Shown here one piece after another: positions 7,439 to 18,447 of a stretch of 46,651 bases of DNA; position 1 is the stretch's first letter, and each line of letters opens with the position of its first letter. The DNA is from Acetobacteraceae bacterium. Lineage in GTDB: Bacteria; Pseudomonadota; Alphaproteobacteria; Acetobacterales; Acetobacteraceae. The position numbers and the translations under genes are program-made. The stretch is taken from NCBI GenBank assembly GCA_027326105.1, contig DAHWFB010000056.1, forward strand, positions 1 to 46,651, read 5' to 3'. The notes under the pieces were generated by a model that ran no database searches, had not been told where the DNA came from, and was given only the letters and a program-made list of their open reading frames with translations.

Positions 7439-9137
7439 AGAGATGCCCTCCCCGGGGGATGTTCTTGATCGAAGGATCGTTCGCCATCACCCCGCCCCAG
7501 ATCGGCGAGGCGCCGCCCCAGCCCGCCCAGAGCGCGACATACTGCTTGCCCGCGATCTCGAACGTCGAGGGCTGGCTCACGATGCCGGAGGCGAGTTGCG
7601 GGCTCTCCCACAAGACCTTGCCGGTCTTGGCGTCGAAGGCCATCAGATGCCCGTCCGCGCGGCCGCTGAAGACCAGGCCGGACGCGGTGGTGAGCACGCC
7701 GGAATTCCACGGCGCCTTGGTCTGGTACTGCCAGACGCGCTTGCCGGTCGAGAGGTCGATCGCCTGCAGCGAACCCCAGCCCTTGGCGCCGGGCTGCGGC
7801 ACCACCTGGAAGCTCTCGCCCAGGAACGGCAGGCCGCGCAGATAGGAGACCGGCGCGCCCTTCATCGTCATGCAGGCGTGCAGCGTCGGCACGTAGGCCA
7901 TGCCGGTCGCGGGATCGACCGACATCGGCCACCAGTTCTTGCCGCCGAGGAAGCTCGGGCAGGTGAAGATGCCCTTGGTCAGCGTCGGGCGCACCGCGTC
8001 GTTGGTGAGCGTGCCGGCGGCGGCGGTGACCGATTTGATCGAGAGCGAGTGCACGAAGGGCCTGGCGTAGATCAGCTTCCCGGTGGTGCGGTCGATCGCG
8101 TAGAAATATCCGTTGCGGTCGGCGTGCACGATCGCCTTGTAGGCGTGGCCCTTCCAGGTCACGTCGGCGAGGATCGATTCATTGGTGCCGTCGTAGTCCC
8201 AGGTGTCGTGCGGGGTGAACTGGTAATACCACTTGAGCGCGCCGGTCGCGGGATCGAGCGCGAGCACGGAATCGGTATAGAGGTTCCTGCCCGGACGCAT
8301 CGTGGCGAGCCAGGGTCCCGGATTGCCGACGCCCCAGAAGAGGGTTTTCGTCGCCGGATCGTAGGTACCGGTGAGCCAGGCGCCGCCGCCGCCGTGCTTG
8401 TAGGCGCCCTTGGGCCAGGTGTCGCCGCCGGGCTGGTTCGGCGCCGGAATGGTGAAGCGCTTCCAGGAAATCGCGCCGGTTTTCGCGTCCAGCGCGGCGA
8501 TGAAGCCGCGCGCGCCGTATTCGCCGCCCGATTCGCCGACGATCACCTTGCCGTCCACGACCAGCGGCGCGACGGTGAGCGCGTAGCCCACGCCGGGGGG
8601 TTTCAGCGTGGTATCCCACACGATCTTGCCGGTGGTGGCCTGGAAGGCGAGGACGTGATTGTCGAGCGTCGCCATGTAGACCAGCGACCCGGCGACCGCG
8701 ACCCCGCGGTTGACCACGTCGCAGCACACCGTCTTGGTCGCGGTCGGCGGAAAGACGCGGTCGTATTTCCACAGCAGCTTGCCGGTGAGCGCGTCGAACG
8801 CGCGCAGATGGTCCATCGGCGTGGTGACGAACATGTAGCGGCCGTTGACGATGGGCGCCGCCTCGTAGCCGGGCTTGAGCCCGTCGTTGTAGCTCCAGAC
8901 CGTGGTGAGTTTCGCGACGTTGGCGGGATTGATGGCGGTGAACGGCGCGTAGGCCTGGCCGGAATAGTCGCGGCGGAACATCAGCCAGCCGGGATCGGAC
9001 TCCGCCTTGGCGAGACGGGCGGCGGTGACGGCGGGATAGGGCGGCATCGCCGCCGCGGCGGGAAGCGCGCTCGCGAGCAGCCCGCCGCCGGCCAGGGCGG
9101 CGGCGCGAATCGCGAGGGGGGAGCGGGAACGTTTCAC
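7416..9137 (-). CDS. PQQ-dependent alcohol dehydrogenase, predicted lanthanide type
   Basis: Periplasmic quinoprotein oxidising primary alcohols to aldehydes. The 573-aa precursor has a signal peptide (about 1-30, ending ALPAAAA) and an eight-bladed propeller with repeated tryptophan-docking motifs. Visible active-site features are the vicinal disulfide pair Cys138-Cys139 (TVCCDVVNRG), metal ligands Glu206 (GESGGEYGARG) and Asn272 (GVGNPGPW), and catalytic Asp314 in HDTWDYDGTNE. Asp316, two residues on, is the extra ligand that marks XoxF/ExaF/PedH-type lanthanide enzymes; calcium enzymes have Ala or Ser or similar there. There is no C-terminal haem domain, so it is not a quinohaemoprotein. 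The GTG start at 9137 has an AAGGAAGG site upstream; a longer frame exists without support. Confidence 0.92.
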   Translation of the reverse strand: MKRSRSPLAIRAAALAGGGLLASALPAAAAMPPYPAVTAARLAKAESDPGWLMFRRDYSGQAYAPFTAINPANVAKLTTVWSYNDGLKPGYEAAPIVNGRYMFVTTPMDHLRAFDALTGKLLWKYDRVFPPTATKTVCCDVVNRGVAVAGSLVYMATLDNHVLAFQATTGKIVWDTTLKPPGVGYALTVAPLVVDGKVIVGESGGEYGARGFIAALDAKTGAISWKRFTIPAPNQPGGDTWPKGAYKHGGGGAWLTGTYDPATKTLFWGVGNPGPWLATMRPGRNLYTDSVLALDPATGALKWYYQFTPHDTWDYDGTNESILADVTWKGHAYKAIVHADRNGYFYAIDRTTGKLIYARPFVHSLSIKSVTAAAGTLTNDAVRPTLTKGIFTCPSFLGGKNWWPMSVDPATGMAYVPTLHACMTMKGAPVSYLRGLPFLGESFQVVPQPGAKGWGSLQAIDLSTGKRVWQYQTKAPWNSGVLTTASGLVFSGRADGHLMAFDAKTGKVLWESPQLASGIVSQPSTFEIAGKQYVALWAGWGGASPIWGGVMANDPSIKNIPRGGHLYVFGLGK

Positions 9138-9195
9138 GATCGGTTTCCTTCCTTGTTGGTTGTGGTCGGAGGCGGTCGGGGCGGGCCTGGCTGGT

Positions 9196-9579
9196 TCAGG
9201 CGCCGCCTGTCTGCGCGGCTTCGAGTGCCGCCGCTTCCGCGTCGGTGAACAGGCGCGAGCGGGTGAGGAAGCGCAGTCCGGTGGGACGCTCGAGGGAAAA
9301 CATCCCACCGTTCCCTGGCACCGCATCGATGATCAGCTGGGTGTGGCGCCAGTAGGCGAACTGCGAACCGCTCATGTAGAAGGGAACGCCGGCGATTTCG
9401 CCGAGCAGCACGTCGACGTCGCCGACCAGGAATTCGCCGGCCGGAAAACACATCGGCGCGCTGCCGTCGCAGCAGCCGCCGGACTGGTGGAACAGCAGCC
9501 CGCCGTGTTCGGCGGCGAGGCGCGCGATCAATGCGCACGCCGCCGCCGTCGCCACCACCCGCGCGGGCCGCTCCGCCAT
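9196..9579 (-). CDS. DUF779 family protein
   Basis: A 127-aa protein of the DUF779 family, recognised by the segment HQSGGCCDGSAPMCF and by its position beside an aldehyde dehydrogenase, its usual neighbour. Cys36, Cys37 and Cys44 form a compact cluster that could bind a metal or an Fe-S centre; no function is established that I know of. The ATG at 9579 has a strong GGAGGGGGG site. It lies 26 nt after the aldehyde dehydrogenase stop and 58 nt before the PQQ dehydrogenase, inside the sigma-54 operon. Confidence 0.85.
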   Translation of the reverse strand: MAERPARVVATAAACALIARLAAEHGGLLFHQSGGCCDGSAPMCFPAGEFLVGDVDVLLGEIAGVPFYMSGSQFAYWRHTQLIIDAVPGNGGMFSLERPTGLRFLTRSRLFTDAEAAALEAAQTGGA

Positions 9580-9605
9580 TCCCCCCTCCCCCGCGTGGCC
9601 CGCGC

Positions 9606-11156
<1,551 letters not shown>

Positions 11157-11218
11157 GGTTCCTCCCTTGCTTGTTGCCGTGCCTCGGGCGCCCCGACGGC
11201 GCCTTCGGGGGAGGCATA

Positions 11219-11234
11219 AGCAAAGTTCGTGCCA
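11219..11234 (-). promoter_or_regulatory. Sigma-54 (-24/-12) promoter of the alcohol oxidation operon
   Basis: Read on the minus strand the sequence is TGGCACG-AACT-TTGCT, an exact match to the RpoN consensus TGGCACG-N4-TTGCW, with the invariant GG and GC elements correctly spaced. It ends about 62 nt upstream of the aldehyde dehydrogenase ATG, leaving a leader of roughly 50 nt. The divergent gene is a sigma-54-dependent activator, which strongly supports function. Confidence 0.88.
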
Positions 11235-11288
11235 GGCATGCACGCAGCCGATCGCCCGCAGAATTGCCGGCGGAGCGGGGAATGGCGT

Positions 11289-11366
11289 GACAAAATGTCC
11301 CATGGGACCGGGCGCTGGGCGCCGGCGCCCCTTTTTTGCATGGCCGCATCGTGCCATGTTCATGGC
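11289..11366. promoter_or_regulatory. Candidate activator binding sites (inverted repeats) upstream of the sigma-54 promoter
   Basis: Three palindromic elements lie 55-150 bp upstream of the -24 box, where enhancer-type sites of AcoR-like activators normally sit. They are GACA-AAA-TGTC (11289-11299), overlapping GTCCCATGGGAC (11297-11308), and GCCATG-TT-CATGGC (11353-11366). Which, if any, is bound is inference. The same 285-bp gap (11157-11441) must also hold the promoter of the divergent activator gene; no clear -35/-10 pair is seen for it. Confidence 0.45.
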
Positions 11367-11441
11367 TCGCGTCCGCTGGTTCCGGGGCGCGCAAGCGCCG
11401 GGCAACCTGGCTCAGGTTCCCGGCAAGCGCGGGGGAGGACG

Positions 11442-13391
<1,950 letters not shown>

Positions 13392-13483
13392 GGCGCGACA
13401 GGTCGCGTGCCTCCCGAAGTCTGCCCAATGGGGCGCTATTCGAATCCCGGGGTGCCATTTGAACCTGGAGAATGGAAGAAGCG

Positions 13484-13693
13484 ATGAGAGAGTTCACCAA
13501 GTCCGGCACACCGCAGAAGCTGCCGGCCGCCGAACCGAACCCGAAGGACGCGAGCGAGGGGAAAGTGAACCCGCTGTCCTTCGACCCGAACGAATCACCG
13601 AAGCTCGATACCCGGCCGATCATGAAAGCAGGGGTTGACCTCGGCCCCCGAGACGCGGGCGAGGCGGCGGGCACGCCGGGCGCGAAACCGTAG
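13484..13693 (+). CDS. Small hypothetical protein
   Basis: Encodes 69 residues beginning MREFTKSGTPQKL; hydrophilic, Pro/Lys/Asp-rich, without signal peptide or membrane helix, so probably largely disordered. The ATG at 13484 has GGAAGA about 6 nt upstream. An in-frame ATG at 13472 is preceded directly by GGAGA with no spacing and is less likely. It lies 92 nt after the activator gene on the same strand. No family is recognised. Codon pattern and the ribosome site favour a real gene, but this is not certain. Confidence 0.55.
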   Translation: MREFTKSGTPQKLPAAEPNPKDASEGKVNPLSFDPNESPKLDTRPIMKAGVDLGPRDAGEAAGTPGAKP

Positions 13694-13735
13694 CCGGGCG
13701 GGAGCCCCGATCGAAGCGGCGCGGTACCGAGGCGG

Positions 13736-14229
13736 TCATCGCAACAGGCTCGGAAGCAGATACGAGACCCGCGCCAGTACCGCCCATGCCGCCAGGGTGG
13801 CTACCAATCCTCCCGGCAGAGCATTTTGCATTCGAATCTGGCTGTTTTTCAGGAGCGCGGCGATTTTGATGTTCTGCCCGGCGTTCTTTTCGATGGGTGC
13901 TTGCAGCTGTTTGGCCAGAAACAGGAATCCCGAGGCATCGTCGGGCGCATAGATTACCTCCTCCAGCGCTTTTCGCCCGATTTCGCGAGGCTCGAAACCG
14001 GGAGGCCGCCAGTCGTACGGATCCAGGCCGCGCAGATCCAAAGGGATCCGGCAAAAGCGGCACCGAGAGCCGCCGAGGCCAGCGTCACCGATTGGCCGAA
14101 GGCGGTGGAGAGCTTGGCCGACAGGCCGTCGCCGGCGGCAAGCCGGGTCTTGATGATTTCCTGCGCTTCGCGGAGGATCTCCTCCGCCATCTTGGCATTG
14201 TACTGTGCGGTCACTTCCGCCGTACCCAA
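13736..14229 (-). pseudogene. Frameshifted small membrane protein
   Basis: Two minus-strand frames read as the halves of one protein. The 5' frame (ATG 14229, MGTAEVTAQYNAKMAEEI) gives an amphipathic helix and a hydrophobic segment (SVTLASAALGAAFAGSLW), then drifts into unrelated sequence ending at 13954. The other frame, entered near 14025-14045, gives DLRGLDPYDWRPPGFEP, a long helix and a second membrane segment (GGLVATLAAWAVLARVSYLL), stopping at 13736. The layout resembles a family of small two-to-three-helix membrane proteins with an RGxDWxxPG turn. The expected second helix of the hairpin seems missing, so a small deletion with frameshift is likely. The junction holds three GATCC copies. 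A sequencing error is the alternative. The start overlaps the upstream gene by 19 nt. Confidence 0.55.
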
Positions 14230-14729
14230 TGAAACACCGCGCCGTGGTGCTTTTCCTCATCGAACCGGTCCGGGCCGACCACGGTGACGGGGTTGCTCGT
14301 CGGGGCAAGGCGCACCGCTTCGCAATGGCCGGGGGCGGTGCACAGCTGCCGCGGCCGCCAGCCGGCGGGCTCGAGGTGGAGAACGCCCGATGAGGGCGCC
14401 ACGGTTCGCACCCGGTAGTTGCCCCAGAGCTGTACCGTCTGCTCGTGGCCATCGGCGAGGGTCCGCCAGACCCACATGTTGAAGGTGCCATCGGCCTTGG
14501 CGACCAGGACGGCATGAATCGTCGGCCGTCCAGCGTCCCGGGCGGTGGTCGACCAGGTGCCGACCAGGGAGAGCGGAGGTTTCGGCACCGGCCGGAGCGG
14601 GGGAATGCCGAGACCGGGCGGCCGGGCCATCGGTCCGGGCTTGCCGGCGGGCGCCGGGGAGACCGTTTGGCCCGCCGCCGGGACGCTGGCCAGGAGCAGC
14701 AACGCAAGCAGGCTCGTGATGCACTTCAT
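14211..14729 (-). CDS. Secreted hypothetical protein
   Basis: A 172-aa exported protein with a clear signal peptide (MKCITSLLALLLLASVPAAG), a Pro-rich linker (about 22-52), then a compact beta-rich domain starting LVGTWSTTARDAG with further strands. The LxGTW opening is reminiscent of lipocalin-like or heat-stable extracytoplasmic domains, but no family is confidently recognised. Two Cys (LCTAPGHCEA) could form a disulfide. It is the first gene of a minus-strand pair with the frameshifted membrane protein, and faces the dehydratase operon across a 308-bp gap. Confidence 0.7.
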   Translation of the reverse strand: MKCITSLLALLLLASVPAAGQTVSPAPAGKPGPMARPPGLGIPPLRPVPKPPLSLVGTWSTTARDAGRPTIHAVLVAKADGTFNMWVWRTLADGHEQTVQLWGNYRVRTVAPSSGVLHLEPAGWRPRQLCTAPGHCEAVRLAPTSNPVTVVGPDRFDEEKHHGAVFHWVRRK

Positions 14730-15037
14730 CGCGTTTCTCCGGGGAAGGCGTCCGGCGGGGCGCCGGCGTTGCGGTGGGCAGGCGGTGGCGGGTTTTCCGG
14801 CCGGGCGAATGACCGTGGTTATGCCCCCATCCGCCGCCGGGTTCCATGCCCTCGGGGCGCCGGCGAAGACCGGGTGGCCCGCCGGCCGAGCGCTACGGCG
14901 CTTCCGGGCGCTCGCGGCCCGGCGCGCCCGGATAATCCGATCAATCGGCCGGCGGCCGTTGACAGCGCCGCCCGCGCGCGCGATTCCTGGGCTCCAGGGG
15001 CCCCGGAAGCGGGGCGGAAACGCGAAAGGCCCACCTC
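14730..15037. other. Divergent intergenic region
   Basis: This 308-bp gap separates the secreted hypothetical gene (minus) from the dehydratase gene (plus). It contains no convincing gene. A perfect -35-like TTGACA occurs at 14959-14964 on the plus strand, but the hexamer 17 nt downstream (GATTCC) is a poor -10, so it is only a weak promoter candidate for the dehydratase operon. A ribosome site (GAAAGG) precedes ATG 15038. Confidence 0.4.
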
Positions 15038-16834
15038 ATGGCAGCGGATGGCTCCTCCTCCTCGCCGCGGCGGCTGCGCAGCCGGCGCTGGTTCGACAAT
15101 CCGCACAACCCGGGGATGACCGCGCTCTATCTCGAGCGCTACCTCAACTACGGGCTGACCCGGGGGGAATTGCAGTCGGGCAAGCCGATCATCGGCATCG
15201 CCCAGACCGGCTCCGACCTCTCGCCCTGCAACCGCCACCATCTCGAGCTGGCCAGCCGGGTGCGCGACGGCATCCGCGAGGCCGGGGGCGTGCCGATCGA
15301 GTTTCCCGTCCATCCCATCCAGGAGACCGGCAAGCGGCCGACCGCCGCCCTCGACCGCAATCTCGCCTATCTCGGCCTGGTCGAGGTGCTGCACGGCTAC
15401 CCGCTCGACGGCGTGGTGCTGACCACCGGCTGCGACAAGACCACGCCGGCCTGCCTGATGGCCGCCGCCACCGTCAACCTCCCCGCCATCGTGCTCTCCG
15501 GCGGGCCGATGCTGGACGGGTGGTACCAGGGGCGGCTCGCCGGCTCGGGGACGATCGTCTGGGAGGGGCGCAAGCTGCTCGCCGAGGGCAGGATCAGCGC
15601 CGACGAGTTCATCGAGATGGTCTGTTCCTCGGCGCGCTCGCCCGGGCACTGCAACACCATGGGCACCGCGAGCTCGATGAATTCGCTGGCCGAGGCTTTG
15701 GGCATGTCGCTGCCCGGCTGCGCCATGATTCCCGCGCCCTACCGCGAGCGCGGCCAGATCGCCTACGAGACCGGGCGGCGGATCGTCGCCATGGTGGCCG
15801 AGGATCTCAAGCCCGCCGACGTGATGACCAGGGCGGCGTTCGAGAACGCGGTGGTGGTGGCCGCGGCCATCGGCGCCTCCTCCAACTGCCCGATCCACAT
15901 GGTCGCGATCGCCCGCCACATGGGGGTCGATCATTCGCTGGCCGACTGGCAGCGGCTGGGGCCGGAAATTCCCCTGCTCGCGGACGTGCAGCCGGTGGGC
16001 CGCTTCCTCGGCGAGGCCTTCCATCGCGGCGGCGGGGTGCCGGCGGTGATGAAGGAGCTGCTCGGCGCCGGGAAGCTGAACGGGGCGGCGATGACGGTGA
16101 CCGGGCGCACGGTGGCGGAAAACCTCGCCGCCGTCGGCGCGCCCGACCCCGAGGTCATCCGCCCCTACGCCACGCCCTTGAAGGAGCACGCGGGGTACGT
16201 GGTGATGGCGGGCAATCTGTTCGAGAGCGCAGTGATGAAGACCAGCGCCATCGACGAGGAGTTCCGCGCCCGCTTCCTCTCCGACCCGGCGCGGCCCAAC
16301 GTGTTCGAGGGGCGGGTCACCGTGTTCGAGGGGCCGGAGGACTATCACGCCCGCATCGAGGACCCCGGCCTCGGGATCGACGAGCGGACCGTGCTGGTGA
16401 TCCGCAACGCCGGCCCGGTGGGCTATCCGGGCAGCGCCGAGGTGGTGAACATGCAGCCGCCGGCGGCACTGCTCGCCAAGGGCATCAACGCCCTGCCGAC
16501 CATGGGGGACGGGCGGCAGTCGGGCACGTCCGGCAGCCCCTCCATCCTCAACGTCTCGCCCGAGGCGGCGGTGGGCGGCGGGCTCGCGCTGCTGCGCGAC
16601 GGCGACCCCATCCGCATCGATCTCAACCACTGCCGGGTCGATCTGCTGCTGCCCGAGGCCGAGATCGCCGCCCGCCGCGCCGCCTGGCGCCCGCCCGTGC
16701 TCGACAACAAGACGCCGTGGGAGGAGATCTACCGGGCGGGCGTGGGCCAACTCGGCACCGGGGCGTGCCTGGAGGCGGCGACCCTCTATCTCGACGTCAT
16801 CCGCACCCGCGGCGAATCGCGCGACAACCACTGA
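15038..16834 (+). CDS. IlvD/Edd family dehydratase, probable sugar-acid dehydratase
   Basis: Removes water from an aldonic acid to give a 2-keto-3-deoxy acid. The 598-aa protein carries the three Fe-S Cys positions of the family: Cys64 (DLSPCNRHH), Cys132 (TTGCDKTTPA) and Cys205 (PGHCNTMGTAS). The spacing and sequence match arabinonate/xylonate-type dehydratases, which bind a 2Fe-2S cluster, better than true IlvD. The Mg-binding and C-terminal segment GDGRQSGTSGSPSIL is intact. It is followed after 18 nt by an SDR resembling 2-keto-3-deoxy-L-fuconate dehydrogenase, which fits a non-phosphorylative sugar-acid route. The precise sugar acid is not determinable here. Confidence 0.88.
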   Translation: MAADGSSSSPRRLRSRRWFDNPHNPGMTALYLERYLNYGLTRGELQSGKPIIGIAQTGSDLSPCNRHHLELASRVRDGIREAGGVPIEFPVHPIQETGKRPTAALDRNLAYLGLVEVLHGYPLDGVVLTTGCDKTTPACLMAAATVNLPAIVLSGGPMLDGWYQGRLAGSGTIVWEGRKLLAEGRISADEFIEMVCSSARSPGHCNTMGTASSMNSLAEALGMSLPGCAMIPAPYRERGQIAYETGRRIVAMVAEDLKPADVMTRAAFENAVVVAAAIGASSNCPIHMVAIARHMGVDHSLADWQRLGPEIPLLADVQPVGRFLGEAFHRGGGVPAVMKELLGAGKLNGAAMTVTGRTVAENLAAVGAPDPEVIRPYATPLKEHAGYVVMAGNLFESAVMKTSAIDEEFRARFLSDPARPNVFEGRVTVFEGPEDYHARIEDPGLGIDERTVLVIRNAGPVGYPGSAEVVNMQPPAALLAKGINALPTMGDGRQSGTSGSPSILNVSPEAAVGGGLALLRDGDPIRIDLNHCRVDLLLPEAEIAARRAAWRPPVLDNKTPWEEIYRAGVGQLGTGACLEAATLYLDVIRTRGESRDNH

Positions 16835-16852
16835 AAGCAACTGAGAGGAACC

Positions 16853-17602
16853 ATGGCCGGACGACTCGCGGGCAAGCGCGCCTTTCTCACCGCCGCCGGC
16901 CAGGGCATCGGGCGGGCCACGGCGGAGGCCTTCGCCGCCGAGGGCGCGCGGGTGATCGCGACCGATCTCGACGCCGCCAAGCTCGCCACCCTGGCCGGGC
17001 CGGCGATCACCACCGCGGTGCTGGACGCGACCGATGCCGGGGCGATCGCGCGCGCGGCGGAGGCGGCGGGGCCGATCGACATCCTCTTCAACTGCGCGGG
17101 CTTCGTGCACCAGGGCACGATCCTCGACGCGCACGAGGAGGAGTTCGACTTCGCGATGACCCTGAACGTGCGCGCCATGTTCCGGCTGATCCGCGCCTTC
17201 CTGCCCGGAATGCTGGAGCGCGGGGCGGGCAACATCGTCAACATGGCCTCCGCCGCCGGCTCGATCAAAGGCGCGCCCAACCGCTGCCTGTACGGTACCA
17301 CGAAGGCCGCGGTGATCGGGCTGACCAAGGCGGTGGCAGCGGATTTCGTCACCCGGGGGATCCGCTGCAACGCCATCTGCCCGGGCACGGTGGAGACCCC
17401 GAGCCTCAACGAGCGGATGGCGGCGAACGCCGGCGCGGCGGGCGATCTCGCCGCGGTGCGGGCGGCCTATGTCGCCCGCCAGGCGATGGGCCGCTTCGCC
17501 GAACCCGCCGAGATCGCGGCGCTCGCCCTCTATCTCGCCTCCGAGGAGTCGCGCTTCGTCACCGGCCAGGCGATCGTCATCGACGGCGGCTGGACGCTGT
17601 AG
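16853..17602 (+). CDS. SDR oxidoreductase, 2-keto-3-deoxy-fuconate dehydrogenase/DHRS6-like
   Basis: A 249-aa NAD-dependent short-chain dehydrogenase: cofactor motif TAAGQGIGRA, NNAG-type motif FNCAG, catalytic Ser in MASAAGS, Tyr-Lys in LYGTTKAAVIGLTK, and the end VIDGGWTL. The stretch NRCLYGTTKAAVIGLTK followed by GIRCNAICPGTVETPSL is close, from memory, to DHRS6/BDH2 and bacterial 2-keto-3-deoxy-L-fuconate dehydrogenases. Placed directly behind a sugar-acid dehydratase, it probably oxidises the 2-keto-3-deoxy acid at C4. No aldolase or hydrolase for the next step is adjacent. Confidence 0.85.
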   Translation: MAGRLAGKRAFLTAAGQGIGRATAEAFAAEGARVIATDLDAAKLATLAGPAITTAVLDATDAGAIARAAEAAGPIDILFNCAGFVHQGTILDAHEEEFDFAMTLNVRAMFRLIRAFLPGMLERGAGNIVNMASAAGSIKGAPNRCLYGTTKAAVIGLTKAVAADFVTRGIRCNAICPGTVETPSLNERMAANAGAAGDLAAVRAAYVARQAMGRFAEPAEIAALALYLASEESRFVTGQAIVIDGGWTL

Positions 17603-17661
17603 CGGCCGGCCTGCTTGCGGTTTCGCTCCGCTTGCGGGAACATCGCTGCGGGAAGGACCGT

Positions 17662-18447
17662 ATGGGACGCTCCGGCTGCCGCTGGTGGGGATTGGCGCTC
17701 GGGCTCGGGCTAGGGCTCGCTCGGCCGGATGCGGCGCTCGCGGCGGGGGGATCGCGCTACACCGGCCAGGCGATCGTCACCGGCACCGACATGCGCGACC
17801 GGCCGCGCGGGCTCGCGCTCTGCCTCGCGCAGGCGCTGGTCAAGGCTTCGGGAGACCCCAACGTTCTCCGCCGGCCGGGCGTTCCCGCCCTGGAGGGGAA
17901 GGCGACCGCGTTCGTGGCCGGTCTCTCCTACGTCGATCGGATGAGCGGACAGCCGAAGCACGACGAGCAGGGCTCGCGCGACCGGCCGTTCACCCTCACC
18001 GCACGCTTCGACCCGGCGAAGATCGACGCGGCACTCGTGGGGCTCGGCGTCGCGCCCTGGCGGGGGCCGCGGCCGACCGTCGCGCTGGTCATCGCGGTGG
18101 CGGGCTTCGGGCATGCGTTCACCGTCACGCCGACCGAACCGCTGGCGGTGGACATGCGCGCGGCGCTCGTCGAGGAGCGGCGGCTCTATGACGTGCGCGT
18201 GGCGCTGCCCGCCGCCGCGGGAGCCACCCCGCGCGGGACCATCCTGGTGCGCGGGACGCTGCGCTGGGATCAGGCCCATTTCGGCTGGCGGGCGCGCTGG
18301 GCAAGCCTCTGGTACGGGCGGACGTATCGCTGGGGCGAGGACGGCGTGCCCTTCGATGACGCTTTCGGGGCCGCGCTCGCGGGCGCGCTGGGCCTTGCCG
18401 CCGGCCACGCGCCGCCACGGCCCGGCACGCCGTTGGTGCGCCGGTGA
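17662..18447 (+). CDS. DUF2066-like exported protein
   Basis: A 261-aa protein with an N-terminal signal sequence (GLALGLGLGLARPDAALAA) and a domain opening YTGQAIVTGTDMRDRPRG, with a conserved-looking block DEQGSRDRPFTLTARFDPAKID. This resembles DUF2066 proteins as I remember them; the assignment is tentative and no biochemical role is known. ATG 17662 follows GGGAAGG. Its stop overlaps the GTG start of the metallohydrolase gene by 3 nt, tying it to the quinoprotein relay cluster. It may be an accessory periplasmic factor. Confidence 0.6.
   Translation: MGRSGCRWWGLALGLGLGLARPDAALAAGGSRYTGQAIVTGTDMRDRPRGLALCLAQALVKASGDPNVLRRPGVPALEGKATAFVAGLSYVDRMSGQPKHDEQGSRDRPFTLTARFDPAKIDAALVGLGVAPWRGPRPTVALVIAVAGFGHAFTVTPTEPLAVDMRAALVEERRLYDVRVALPAAAGATPRGTILVRGTLRWDQAHFGWRARWASLWYGRTYRWGEDGVPFDDAFGAALAGALGLAAGHAPPRPGTPLVRR

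Noticed and set aside
4202-7468. Long plus-strand frame opposite dut, the ThDP enzyme and the cytochrome fusion
   Set aside because: Antisense shadow without domains; the opposite strand encodes motif-complete proteins.
13427-13461. tRNA 3'-end-like sequence (TTCGAATCCC followed by GGTGCCA)
   Set aside because: The bases flanking the T-loop do not pair and no anticodon or D arm can be folded upstream, so no tRNA is called. It could be a remnant attachment core, but there is no integrase or element next to it.
14545-18447. Very long plus-strand open frame through the dehydratase and SDR genes
   Set aside because: It is a GC-skew shadow of two clearly recognisable enzymes; only its last part (17662-18447) is a real gene.
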